Position numbers and translations under genes: made by a program. A DNA stretch of 64,000 nucleotides from Variovorax saccharolyticus (GTDB taxonomy: Bacteria > Pseudomonadota > Gammaproteobacteria > Burkholderiales > Burkholderiaceae_C), in contig NZ_JASZYT010000021.1 of assembly GCF_030316765.1 (NCBI RefSeq), positions 1 through 64,000 of the forward strand, in the 5' to 3' direction. Below are positions 8,325 through 16,879 of the stretch, piece after piece. The notes under the pieces are model-generated. The model was given only the letters and a program-made list of their open reading frames with translations. It searched no databases and was not told where the DNA came from. Position 1 is the first letter of the stretch, and each line of letters opens with the position of its first letter.

Positions 8325-10640
8325 ATGGACAACGATTCGGGAATCCGCAAATACGAACATCCCGCCGGCGGCTGGGATGCGCTGGGCGCCGTCGCCAAGG
8401 CCATCCATGGCCAGATGAACGCGATCTCGGGCACCCGCATCATGCTCAGGAACAACCAGCCCGACGGCTTCGATTGCCCGGGCTGCGCATGGCCCGACCC
8501 GAAGCACACCTCGGCCTTCGAGTTCTGCGAGAACGGCGCCAAGGCGGTCACCTGGGAAGCCACCCGCAAACGGGCGACGCCCGAGGTGTTTGCACGCCAC
8601 AGCGTCACCGAACTGCTGGCCTGGAACGACCACGACATCGAGGACCTCGGGCGGCTCACGCACCCGATGGCCTACGACGCGGCCAGCGACCGCTACGTCG
8701 AAATCGGCTGGGACGAAGCGAATGCGCGGATCGCCGCCGTGCTGAACGCGCTGCCGGACCCCGGCATGGCGGAGTTCTACACCTCGGGCCGGGCGTCGAA
8801 CGAAGCGGCCTTTCTGTATCAGCTCTTCGTGCGCGCCTACGGCACGAACAACTTTCCCGATTGCTCGAACATGTGCCATGAAGCGACCAGCGTGGGGCTG
8901 CCGCTGTCGATCGGCATCGGCAAGGGCACGGTGTCGCTGGAAGACTTCGACCATGCCGACCTCATCATCTCGATGGGCCACAACCCGGGCACCAACCACC
9001 CGCGGATGATGACGACGCTGCATGCCGCTGCAAGGCGCGGCGCGCCGATCGTGGTCTTCAATCCGTTGCGCGAGCGCGCGCTGGAGCGCTTCGCGGCGCC
9101 GCAGGACCCGATCGAGATGGCCTCATTCGGTTCGACCGACATCGCCAGCGACTACCTCCAGGTGAAGGTGGGCGGCGATGCCGCGGCGCTCAAGGGCGTC
9201 ATGAAGGGCGTGCTCGAGATCGACGCCGAGGATCTCGCGGCAGGCGGCCCCGGGGTGCTCGACCGCGCTTTCATCGCCGAGCACACGCAGGGCTTCGAGG
9301 CGCTGGCCGAGGACCTTCACGCGACCGCCTGGCACGAGCTGGTGCAGGCATCGGGCCTGGGCAGCGAGGCGCTGCGAGGCGTGGCCCGCCTCTACTGCAA
9401 GGCCGAGGCGGCGATCATCGTCTTCGGCATGGGGATCACCCAGCACCGCCTGGGCACCGACAACGTCCAGCAGATCTCCAACCTGCTGATGCTCAGGGGC
9501 AACTACGGGCGTGCCGGTGCCGGCATCTGCCCGGTACGGGGCCACTCCAACGTGCAGGGCAATCGCACCGTGGGCATCGACGAGAAGGCCCCGCTCGCAC
9601 TGCGCCAGGGCATCGAACGGGTCTACGGATTCGCGCCGCCCGCCGAGCGCGGCCACGACGCCGCCGAGGCGATCCAGGCCATCGCGCAAGGACGCTCGAA
9701 GTTCCTGATGTGCCTGGGCGGGAACCTCGCGGTGGCGATGGCCGACCCGACGCGGACCTTCGCGGCGATGCGCGGTCTGGAGCTGGCGGTGCACATCGCG
9801 ACCAAGCCCAATCGCTCGCACCTGCTGGTGGGCAGGCAGAGCCTCCTGCTGCCTTGCCTCGGGCGCACCGAGCTCGACCTGCAGGCCGGCGGCGTGCAGT
9901 CGATCACGGTCGAGGATTCGATGTCGATGGTCCACGCATCGACCGGCCGGCTGCCGCCGCCCTCCGCCCACGTACGCTCGGAGCCGGCGATCGTCGCGGG
10001 CATCGCGAAGGCGGTGCTCGCGGGCCGGCATGGCATCGACTGGGACGGCATGGTCGCCGACTACGGCCGCATCCGCGACGGCATCGAGGGCGTGCTGGCC
10101 GGCTTCGAGGACTACAACCTGCGGATCCGGCAGCCGGGCGGCTTCCGCTTGCCGATCGGGCCGGCCGAGCGCCGCTGGCACACCGCGTCGGGCAAGGCGC
10201 AGTTCATCGTGATGCCCGGCGTCCGGGAAGATCCTCGCGCAGCGGGCTCCGGGGTGCTCACCCTGACCACGCTGCGCAGCCACGACCAGTACAACACGAC
10301 GATCTACGGCTTCGACGACCGCTACCGCGGCATCTTCGGACGCCGGGACGTGGTCTTTCTGAATGTCGACGACCTGGCGGTACAGGGCATTGCCGCCGGC
10401 GATCGCGTCGACCTCGAGGCCGTGCCCTTCGATGGCGAGGCAGCGGCGCCGGGGGCGGTGCTCAGGAACCTGACTGCGGTGGCGTACGACATCCCGAGGG
10501 GCTCGGCGGGCGCCTACTATCCCGAGGCCAACGTGCTGGTGGCCCTGTCGCACCGAGATCCGCAAAGCGGAACGCCTTCCTACAAGTCGGTGCCGGTGCG
10601 GCTGCGGCCATCGCGCCCGACGCCGGGATCGGTGTCATGA
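8325..10640 (+). CDS. YdeP/FdhF-like molybdopterin oxidoreductase
   Basis: A 771-residue member of the formate-dehydrogenase-alpha-like YdeP family of Mo-bis-MGD oxidoreductases, cytosolic (no Tat signal). Near the N-terminus DCPGCAW gives only two cysteines instead of the four-cysteine Fe4S4 motif of true FdhF, as is usual in this family. NMCHEATSVGL aligns with the Sec/Cys region of formate dehydrogenases, so its Cys is the probable Mo ligand. RGNYGRAGAGICPVRGHSN and NPLRERALERF are typical MGD-binding stretches. In E. coli YdeP is linked to acid resistance; its reaction is unproven. FdhD follows with a 4-bp ATGA overlap, which supports a sulfurated molybdenum cofactor. ATG 8325 was chosen over a TTG 18 bases upstream. 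Confidence 0.88.
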   Translation: MDNDSGIRKYEHPAGGWDALGAVAKAIHGQMNAISGTRIMLRNNQPDGFDCPGCAWPDPKHTSAFEFCENGAKAVTWEATRKRATPEVFARHSVTELLAWNDHDIEDLGRLTHPMAYDAASDRYVEIGWDEANARIAAVLNALPDPGMAEFYTSGRASNEAAFLYQLFVRAYGTNNFPDCSNMCHEATSVGLPLSIGIGKGTVSLEDFDHADLIISMGHNPGTNHPRMMTTLHAAARRGAPIVVFNPLRERALERFAAPQDPIEMASFGSTDIASDYLQVKVGGDAAALKGVMKGVLEIDAEDLAAGGPGVLDRAFIAEHTQGFEALAEDLHATAWHELVQASGLGSEALRGVARLYCKAEAAIIVFGMGITQHRLGTDNVQQISNLLMLRGNYGRAGAGICPVRGHSNVQGNRTVGIDEKAPLALRQGIERVYGFAPPAERGHDAAEAIQAIAQGRSKFLMCLGGNLAVAMADPTRTFAAMRGLELAVHIATKPNRSHLLVGRQSLLLPCLGRTELDLQAGGVQSITVEDSMSMVHASTGRLPPPSAHVRSEPAIVAGIAKAVLAGRHGIDWDGMVADYGRIRDGIEGVLAGFEDYNLRIRQPGGFRLPIGPAERRWHTASGKAQFIVMPGVREDPRAAGSGVLTLTTLRSHDQYNTTIYGFDDRYRGIFGRRDVVFLNVDDLAVQGIAAGDRVDLEAVPFDGEAAAPGAVLRNLTAVAYDIPRGSAGAYYPEANVLVALSHRDPQSGTPSYKSVPVRLRPSRPTPGSVS

Positions 10641-11626
10641 ACGCGATCCCTTTTCCCCTGTCGCGCCACACCGTGCATGTGATGGGCCACGACGCCTGCC
10701 AGGACACGCTGGCCGCGGAGGTGCCGGTGTCGCTGGTCTTCAACGGCATCACCCACGCGGTGATGATGGCCACGCCGCAGGATCTCGAGGCCTTCGCGCT
10801 CGGCTTCGCGTTGAGCGAGGGCATCCTCGACGATGTCGGCGATTGCTTCGACATCGAAGTGCAGCCGGTGCCCGCGTGCCAGGCCGGGCTGCCCGCCGAG
10901 GTCGACGCGACGCAGGTCGAGCTGACCGTTTCCGCGCGCAGCTTCGATCGGCTCAAGCGTCGCCGCCGCCACATGGCGGGGCAAACGGGCTGCGGTGTCT
11001 GCGGGGTGGAGAGCTTCGCCGGCCTCGATCTCGATCTCGCGCCGCGGGCGGCACCCGGCTGGATCGACCGCGTGGATGCGCCGCGCGTGCTGCGTGCGCT
11101 CGATGCACTGCCGGCGCGCCAGTTGCTCAATGCGCAGGCCGGCGCGATCCATGCCGCCGGCTGGGCGACGCTGGACGGCATCCTGCTCGACGTGATGGAA
11201 GACGTGGGCCGGCACAACGCACTCGACAAGCTGCTCGGCACGCTCGCCATGGGCGGGCGGCTGGCGCAGCCGGGCTTCGTCGTCATGACCAGCCGCGGCA
11301 GCCACGAGCTGGTGCGAAAGTGCGCCCGCCTGGGCATCGCGGCGCTCTGCACGGTGTCGGCGCCGACCGCGATGGGCGTGCGCATGGCGCAGCTCGCCGG
11401 TGTTCGCCTGTGGGGCCTGTGCCGTGCGCCGCGCGCGGTGCTGTACGCCGCGGGCAACCCGATCACCGAGCAGAAGTGCGGAACTCAGGTGCATGGTGCC
11501 GTCGACGAGGCCCTGTCAGGCCCAATTCAGGGAGCGCCGGAGGCAGCAAAGAAGCCTCAGGACGAAGTGCCAACGTCAGGCATCACCAACCCCATCTCCA
11601 TTGCCTGGCTAGGAGCAACCTCCTGA
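10637..11626 (+). CDS. fdhD: FdhD sulfurtransferase with abnormal C-terminal tail
   Basis: A 329-residue protein. FdhD moves sulfur from IscS to the bis-MGD cofactor of formate-dehydrogenase-like enzymes. The sulfur-carrying pair is in TGCGVC (Cys119, Cys122), and EDVGRHNALDK plus TSRGSHELVRKCA are family signatures. The conserved domain ends near residue 275-280 (LYAAGNPITE). About 50 further residues are unlike the family and the frame runs 70 bases into the 3' end of the opposing tautomerase gene. The native stop was probably lost at a recombination junction just downstream of the domain. It is translationally coupled to the upstream oxidoreductase (ATGA overlap), its likely client. Confidence 0.88.
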   Translation: MNAIPFPLSRHTVHVMGHDACQDTLAAEVPVSLVFNGITHAVMMATPQDLEAFALGFALSEGILDDVGDCFDIEVQPVPACQAGLPAEVDATQVELTVSARSFDRLKRRRRHMAGQTGCGVCGVESFAGLDLDLAPRAAPGWIDRVDAPRVLRALDALPARQLLNAQAGAIHAAGWATLDGILLDVMEDVGRHNALDKLLGTLAMGGRLAQPGFVVMTSRGSHELVRKCARLGIAALCTVSAPTAMGVRMAQLAGVRLWGLCRAPRAVLYAAGNPITEQKCGTQVHGAVDEALSGPIQGAPEAAKKPQDEVPTSGITNPISIAWLGATS

Positions 11627-11934
11627 ATTCCGATGACGATCTGTTCATCGGGTGCGGCAGTCGCCTCTTGAAGCAAGCGCCATAGCGCAGTGAGCATGGC
11701 CTGCTTGTACTCAGCCGAGCGGCCCGTTCGAACGATCAGCGTCAACGAGACCATGGCAGCCGACCTGCCCGCGCTGAAGGCACTTCCACTGGGGTATTCC
11801 AAGAACACAACGTGGACCCAGGAAGCGGGAACACCTGACATGCCTACGTGAAGATTGGTGATGCTGACAGCGAGGCTTTCCCTTTTGCTGCCGTCGATGG
11901 TCCCAGCCTGCGTGACAATCGTGTAGAGCGGCAT
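11557..11934 (-). CDS. Tautomerase-superfamily protein, cis-CaaD/Cg10062-like
   Basis: A 125-residue protein beginning Met-Pro; Met removal exposes the catalytic Pro1 of the tautomerase superfamily. Counting from Pro1, His28 is present. RTGR supplies two arginines (68, 71) matching Arg70/Arg73 of cis-3-chloroacrylic acid dehalogenase, and the Glu in the QAMEMG stretch matches Glu114. The residue matching Tyr103 is Gly. This set resembles cis-CaaD and Cg10062 (hydratase/decarboxylase acting on C3 acids such as propiolate to malonate semialdehyde and acetaldehyde) more than 4-oxalocrotonate tautomerase. The comparison is from memory. AGGGAG precedes the start by eight bases. It is third gene of an operon with poxB (20-bp gap) and an ADC-family gene. 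Confidence 0.75.
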   Translation of the reverse strand: MPLYTIVTQAGTIDGSKRESLAVSITNLHVGMSGVPASWVHVVFLEYPSGSAFSAGRSAAMVSLTLIVRTGRSAEYKQAMLTALWRLLQEATAAPDEQIVIGIQEVAPSQAMEMGLVMPDVGTSS

Positions 11935-11954
11935 TGCATTCTCCCTTCAAACGG

Positions 11955-13676
11955 TCATCGGATGACATTGGTTCTGGCGAGATCGATGAGTTCGGTTCCT
12001 CGACCGTCCAGCACTGCCTTCATCAGGAACATTCCGAAGTGGTGGGCTTCTTCCAGTGTTGTCTTCGGAGGCATCGCGAGCTCCTGACGGGCACTGACGA
12101 CATCGACGAGGACGGGGCCTTTGTGCGCGAATGCTTCTGTCAACGCTGCCTCGAGTTGCAGTGGATGCTCGACTCGAATGCCTTTGATCCCCATCGCATT
12201 TGCCATCGCGGCAAAGTTGGGATTCTTGAGTTCGCAGCCTTCGTCGATGAAGCCGTTCGCTTTCATTTCCATCTCGACAAAGCCCAGCGTCCCGTTGTTC
12301 AGGACGATGACCTTGACGTCCAGTCCTGCCTGGATGAGAGTAACGAACTCGCCCATCATCATGGTGAAGCCCCCGTCCCCGGACATCGAGATCACTTGCC
12401 GGTCCCGGAATGTTGACTGTGCGCCGATTGCCTGGAGAAGAGCGTTCGCCATCGAGCCGTGATTGAAGGATCCAACCAATCGACGCCTGCCGTTCATCTT
12501 GATGTATCGCGCAGTCCAGATGATCGGCGTGCCGACATCGCAGGTGATGATGGCGTCGTCTTCAGCCAGGTCACTAACAAGGCGGGCCAGATATTGCGGA
12601 TGAATGATCTCGCTGGTCGGCCTGCTCTCCGCCAATGAGTCAAGGTCTTCGCGCGCCTTGCGATAGTCCGCCAAGGCGATATCGAGATGCGCGCTATCGG
12701 TTTTCTCGATCAAATTCGGTAGCAGCGCCTCGACGGTGTCTTTAACGTTGCCCAACAGTCCAAGATCCAAAGGACACCGGTTGCCAAGCGCCTCCGGTCG
12801 GACATCAATCTGTGCAGTTCGCGCATTCTCAGGATAGAAAGGCCGGTACGGAAAATCTGTTCCCAGAAGCAAAAGTGTGTCGCATCGTTTCATGGCCTCA
12901 TAACCAGACGAGAATCCGACGAGGCCCGTCATGCCGACGTCGTACGGATTGTCGTACTCGACGAACTCCTTTCCTCTGAAGGCGTGGACAATTGGCGCCT
13001 TCAGCAGTGCTGCCAGTGCGATGATCTCGGCATGCGCGCCTGCGCACCCGGCACCACACAACAGAGTCACTCGCTCGCCCTCGTTGAGCATCGCCGCAAG
13101 CGACTTCAACTCACCCTCCGGAGGTCGGAGTATCGGCCTGGAAGGAAGTAGCCACTTGGGAACCTTCGCTTCGAGCCTTTGAAGTGCAACGTCGCCAGGA
13201 AGAACGACCACGGCTACGCCGCGCTTGGCCACCGCGACGCGCATCGCGCGATGGAGAACCTGTGGCAATTGCTCGGGCCGCGAAACAAGCTCAACATAGT
13301 GACTGCAATCCTTGAAGAGACTTTCGGGATGCGTCGCCTGGAAGAAGTCGATGCCGATCTCAGTGCTGGGGATGTGCGCGGCGATGGCGAGAACCGGAAC
13401 GCCACTGCGCTGGCAGTCAAACAGCCCATTGATGAGATGCAGGTTGCCGGGACCGCAACTGCCTGCGCATACTGCGAGTTCGCCGGTGAGATGGGCTTCC
13501 GCTCCGGCGGCGAATGCAGCGCACTCCTCATGCCGCACATGCACCCACTCGATCTCCCTCATGCGTCGCAGCGCGTCGGTCAAGCCGTTCAGAGAATCAC
13601 CGACAACACCATAGATTCGCTGGACGCCCGCTTGCTTCAAGGCTTCGGCCATATAGCCGGCTGCCGTCTTGGACAT
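11955..13676 (-). CDS. poxB: Pyruvate oxidase / ubiquinone-linked pyruvate dehydrogenase
   Basis: A 573-residue ThDP- and FAD-dependent enzyme that decarboxylates pyruvate to acetate and CO2 and passes electrons to ubiquinone at the membrane. The N-terminal Pyr domain contains HEECAAFAAGAEA (catalytic Glu); the central FAD-type domain is about 190-340; the PP domain shows GDGGF...NNGTLGFV for Mg-ThDP binding. The C-terminus (FGMFLMKAVLDGRGTELIDL) closely resembles the membrane-activating tail of E. coli PoxB, so a quinone-linked role is likely rather than acetolactate synthesis. CGGAGA precedes the start. It is the middle gene between the ADC-family gene (30-bp gap) and the tautomerase. CioAB, 3 kb away, could oxidise the ubiquinol formed. 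Confidence 0.88.
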   Translation of the reverse strand: MSKTAAGYMAEALKQAGVQRIYGVVGDSLNGLTDALRRMREIEWVHVRHEECAAFAAGAEAHLTGELAVCAGSCGPGNLHLINGLFDCQRSGVPVLAIAAHIPSTEIGIDFFQATHPESLFKDCSHYVELVSRPEQLPQVLHRAMRVAVAKRGVAVVVLPGDVALQRLEAKVPKWLLPSRPILRPPEGELKSLAAMLNEGERVTLLCGAGCAGAHAEIIALAALLKAPIVHAFRGKEFVEYDNPYDVGMTGLVGFSSGYEAMKRCDTLLLLGTDFPYRPFYPENARTAQIDVRPEALGNRCPLDLGLLGNVKDTVEALLPNLIEKTDSAHLDIALADYRKAREDLDSLAESRPTSEIIHPQYLARLVSDLAEDDAIITCDVGTPIIWTARYIKMNGRRRLVGSFNHGSMANALLQAIGAQSTFRDRQVISMSGDGGFTMMMGEFVTLIQAGLDVKVIVLNNGTLGFVEMEMKANGFIDEGCELKNPNFAAMANAMGIKGIRVEHPLQLEAALTEAFAHKGPVLVDVVSARQELAMPPKTTLEEAHHFGMFLMKAVLDGRGTELIDLARTNVIR

Positions 13677-13706
13677 GATCTGTTCTCCGGAACGTTGGAG
13701 GGGCTC

Positions 13707-14519
13707 TTAGAACGCGCTTGGCTGGTCGAAGCGCTCGAGTATCTTCAGGTCGGTCACCGAGTACGACATCGAGCAGCGAAAGCCCCGGCCCATCCGGACT
13801 GGCGCAAGCATGCTGAGTTCCTCCCCAGCCACGGCGGGCATGCGAATCTCGCCATCCCCCGTCCAAAGATCGACTATCTTCAGGTCGTCGGTCAGCGAGA
13901 GTACGAGTTCGTTCACAGCCGGCCTATGCTGTTCCTGGGCTTCCAAGCGGGGGAAGTAGCGAAGGTTGACAGTTGGTCGGCTGAAGATCTTGCGGATGTC
14001 TGGCTCCGGTTGCTGTAGCGTGACGATCGCCTCTGCGAGGCGGACGCCGTGTGTAGACAGGCTGCCAGCGAAGCGGCTTCCACGGGCCACAGGCGCAGCT
14101 GCAGCACTGGGAGCAGCAAAGCTGCGAGTCTGAAAGATGCTGCCAAGCCGCTTCGGGAACCCCTGAGCCCACCCACGTGCGAGGGCAGCATCGTTGTCGA
14201 CGTAGATGAATGGACAAAATGAGACCGGCGTGTCACGCCGCATCGCGTCAATGAGCACGAAGGCTTCTCGGTACTGGAAACGAGACGGGTCCAGCAACTC
14301 TTCGTTCTGAGCAGTAAACTGCCAATCCAGAAAGAGCAGTGCGGAGTGACCGTTCGTTTCGGGATCCACCGAAAGTCCCGGAGGAAGTAGCGCCGCAGTC
14401 AAGGATGGGTCTGCCCAGTACTCGATGCCAACGATGTCGCTCGAGTAGTGCCAAGGGGGAGGGGGTGTTATCGCGGCAAGTCCAAGAGGTGTACGAGGGA
14501 GCGTGTAGCCTAAGAGCAT
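13707..14519 (-). CDS. Acetoacetate decarboxylase-family protein
   Basis: A 270-residue member of the ADC superfamily. GFPKRLG (following the stretch ALARGWAQ) holds the lysine that forms the Schiff base in true acetoacetate decarboxylase. The N-terminal half carries the PPPPWHYSSD and VDPETNGHSALLFLDWQF stretches. Superfamily members include decarboxylases, aldolase-dehydratases and hydratases on beta-keto or related acids, so the exact reaction is uncertain. The start at 14519 has GGAG eight bases upstream; the frame is open for 20 more codons without a site. It is first gene of the ADC-PoxB-tautomerase operon. Confidence 0.78.
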   Translation of the reverse strand: MLLGYTLPRTPLGLAAITPPPPWHYSSDIVGIEYWADPSLTAALLPPGLSVDPETNGHSALLFLDWQFTAQNEELLDPSRFQYREAFVLIDAMRRDTPVSFCPFIYVDNDAALARGWAQGFPKRLGSIFQTRSFAAPSAAAAPVARGSRFAGSLSTHGVRLAEAIVTLQQPEPDIRKIFSRPTVNLRYFPRLEAQEQHRPAVNELVLSLTDDLKIVDLWTGDGEIRMPAVAGEELSMLAPVRMGRGFRCSMSYSVTDLKILERFDQPSAF

Positions 14520-15027
14520 GATGGTTCTCCAATGGGAGGTGTGTGATGCCAATGATCCTGCGGTTTCTTCATATCGCAACGTAGATTCCCGTCAGTCGAA
14601 TCCAAACGCGGTGCGAAGCCAAGTCTCTACCGCCTTGATTGCATTGAGGTTTCAACAAGCGTGTAGCATCGTTACTGTTGAAATGCGATCGACTGGGCCA
14701 AGACCCTGCATCCTTGGTCATAGCAAGTTCACTGAAGCGCCTGAGACCTTGCTGTGAATCCAGTGACGACAATGCGGACATGCTTGAGCTGGGATGGTCT
14801 TGCCTTGCAAGCCAGACCGATCGCGGGGTATCCGCATGAAATGCAGGCGTTGTTAATCCAGGGCGGCTGGGAGCCAGAGTCAGATCGAGCGCATGGGACC
14901 AAGAGCGTAGACGGCGACACAGGTAGCGCTGGCTCCATCGTTTGCCAAGCTGACCATGCCGGCCCGCGATTTCAGTTGCAATGCGCTCTGAAATGCAGAT
15001 GCAACGCATGCGAGGTAGCGTACGTTG
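14520..15027. other. Divergent intergenic region with weak dyads
   Basis: This gap between the ADC-PoxB operon (left) and the PLD gene (right) holds both promoters but no supportable gene. TTTCAACA and TGTTGAAA form 8-base arms around an 18-base spacer (about 14650-14683). The right arm overlaps GTTACT-GT-TGAAAT (14671-14684), a degenerate version of the near-palindrome found before cioAB. GTTGCA and TGCAAC arms also flank about 14974-15006. Plus-strand open frames starting near 14754 lack coding character. Confidence 0.4.
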
Positions 15028-16128
15028 ATGCTGCAGAACACATCAACGAAGCAACGCGCCAAAGCCAGAGCGATTGTGTCTACGTCCGATTCACCCGGCA
15101 GCGAGCCTGTGGCGGCCGGTGGTACGGCACCTCTCACACTGGATCCGCGTCGGGACCACTGGCTCATCGTCCTCCCGGATGACACGGTCAGGCCGATAAT
15201 CGAAGCGATCGATACGGCCAGTTCTTCGCTCAATGTTTGCATGTTCGTTCTGGACGACTCTCTCTTTCTTCAGGCTCTGATCCGCGCCAAGCGGAGAGGA
15301 GTGAATGTCCGCGTGATGCTCAATCGACATCGAAGAAATGGAGAGTTGGAGAATGAGCGCGCGTGGAGACTTCTAGGTGATGCCGGTGTCGAGGTGCGTG
15401 CAAGTAGTCAAAAGTTCGAACTAACGCATGAGAAGTCTCTCGTGGTGGACGATGAGATCGGGTTCATCCAGTCGATGAACTGGGATGGACGCCGTGCACA
15501 GACAGCGCGTGACTACGCCATCGTCACGCGCAACCCACAAGAAACCAAAGAGATGACAGCTTGCTTCGACGCAGACTGGAATGAGCAGAGTTTCACACCT
15601 ATGCGAGGGTCAAAACTGATCTGGTGCCCGGACAACGGTCGGCCCCGGATCGCCGCGTTCATCGATAGGGCGGTTCATTCCCTGTGGGTGCAGAACGAGA
15701 GATACCAGGACACGGTGATCATCGAGCGCCTCGTGCGTGCCTCCCTGCGCGGCGTGAAGGTTCATATTCTCACAAGCCCACCTCATCGCCTCAAATCGGA
15801 CCACTTGAACGAAGGCATCGGAGGATTGCGAATCCTTCAAGACGTCGGCATCAAAGTCCACGTTGCCAAGCATGTGAAGCTGCACGCCAAGATGATGATC
15901 GCAGATGGCCGGAGTGCCATCATTGGCTCGATAAACCTGACGCCGGGAAGCTTCAATGGTCGACGCGAACTGGCTATAGAGACCTCCGATGAGCTTGTCG
16001 TCGAGAGAATCCATGCAGTCGCACAACAGGATTGGATGCTTTCGAGAAAGCTGGATCTGACTGATTCAGGGCTCCAGCGTGAATTGGTCAAGCATGCTCG
16101 GACCAGTACTGACGGCTCGATTGGGTAA
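15028..16128 (+). CDS. Phospholipase D-like (HKD) protein
   Basis: A 366-residue protein with two PLD half-domains. HKD motif 1 is His134-Glu-Lys136-x4-Asp141, followed by SMNWDG. HKD motif 2 is His286-Ala-Lys288-x4-Asp293, followed by GSINLTPGS. No membrane helix or clear signal peptide is present, unlike classic cardiolipin synthases with two N-terminal helices. A soluble phosphatidyltransferase, phospholipase or nuclease of the superfamily is therefore equally possible. ATG 15028 has GAGGT about eleven bases upstream. It stands alone, divergent from the ADC-PoxB-tautomerase operon. Confidence 0.8.
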   Translation: MLQNTSTKQRAKARAIVSTSDSPGSEPVAAGGTAPLTLDPRRDHWLIVLPDDTVRPIIEAIDTASSSLNVCMFVLDDSLFLQALIRAKRRGVNVRVMLNRHRRNGELENERAWRLLGDAGVEVRASSQKFELTHEKSLVVDDEIGFIQSMNWDGRRAQTARDYAIVTRNPQETKEMTACFDADWNEQSFTPMRGSKLIWCPDNGRPRIAAFIDRAVHSLWVQNERYQDTVIIERLVRASLRGVKVHILTSPPHRLKSDHLNEGIGGLRILQDVGIKVHVAKHVKLHAKMMIADGRSAIIGSINLTPGSFNGRRELAIETSDELVVERIHAVAQQDWMLSRKLDLTDSGLQRELVKHARTSTDGSIG

Positions 16129-16405
16129 AGGCACCGACCGCCTTCGGCGGAACGAAGTCAAGCGCATGAATGCGGAGCTTCGGTCTTGTCTCTTAAGAGA
16201 ACTTTGATCCCTCCGATCAGCAGAAGACCGACCTGGTTGCGTTGAGGTTTGCCTTGGAGACGCGCCGGTCGGTCACCATCCTGGCGATGGCTCTCCGTGG
16301 CCCCGCGGGTTTCGGCGTTGATTGCCAGCTCTCGCCGGAGAAAGCCAAGCCGGATCGTCTGTGCAGGGGAGCCACTTCCGCACTCTGTTGGAGTTGCCAG
16401 GCGCC

Positions 16406-16729
16406 TCACTTTGCGCCAGGCAAGTCCGGAGTGCCGGCTTGCGCTGCCGGCCGTCGGTCGGGATGCCGGGCTTCCCTCGCATTGACCCGTCTCTGACCCG
16501 CCGCACCGCTCTTGTCGTTGCCGATGCTGTCGGCCTCCGGTGACTTCAGCTCGTCGCCGCCGATCGCCTTGACCTTTCCGGCCGGTCGCGCGTCCTTTTC
16601 CTGCTCTGCACGAAGCTGAGGTTTGCTGTTCAGTATGGGCGATCGGGTGGACGATGCGTCGCCGCTTGGCTGGGCTTGAACCACGGATGCCGCCACTGCG
16701 AGCATTGCGAACGTGAAGTACCTGTTCAT
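16406..16729 (-). CDS. Small secreted hypothetical protein
   Basis: A 107-residue protein. MNRYFTFAMLAVAASVVQAQ is a clean Sec signal peptide with cleavage after AQA. The mature part is hydrophilic, rich in Arg, Ala, Pro, Lys and Gln and probably disordered. The frame stays open 26 codons further upstream, but the signal peptide fixes the start at 16729. Region 16129-16405 downstream contains no other gene. The family is not recognised. Confidence 0.5.
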   Translation of the reverse strand: MNRYFTFAMLAVAASVVQAQPSGDASSTRSPILNSKPQLRAEQEKDARPAGKVKAIGGDELKSPEADSIGNDKSGAAGQRRVNAREARHPDRRPAAQAGTPDLPGAK

Positions 16730-16879
16730 TGAAGGCCTCTGTGAATGAAGTGTTGGGGATTGCTGGGGTGTGATGGCGAGTTCGCGAATCACTGGTGTGA
16801 TCATCAACGCGCAACGCTACGGGATGATTTCGAGCGTAACCGTATATGTCGCATCTGCAATCTCAATGTAGCTTGTGTC

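Noticed and set aside
14754..15182. 142-codon plus-strand frame before the PLD-like gene
   Set aside because: No ribosome site, weak coding character and overlap with the PLD gene start.
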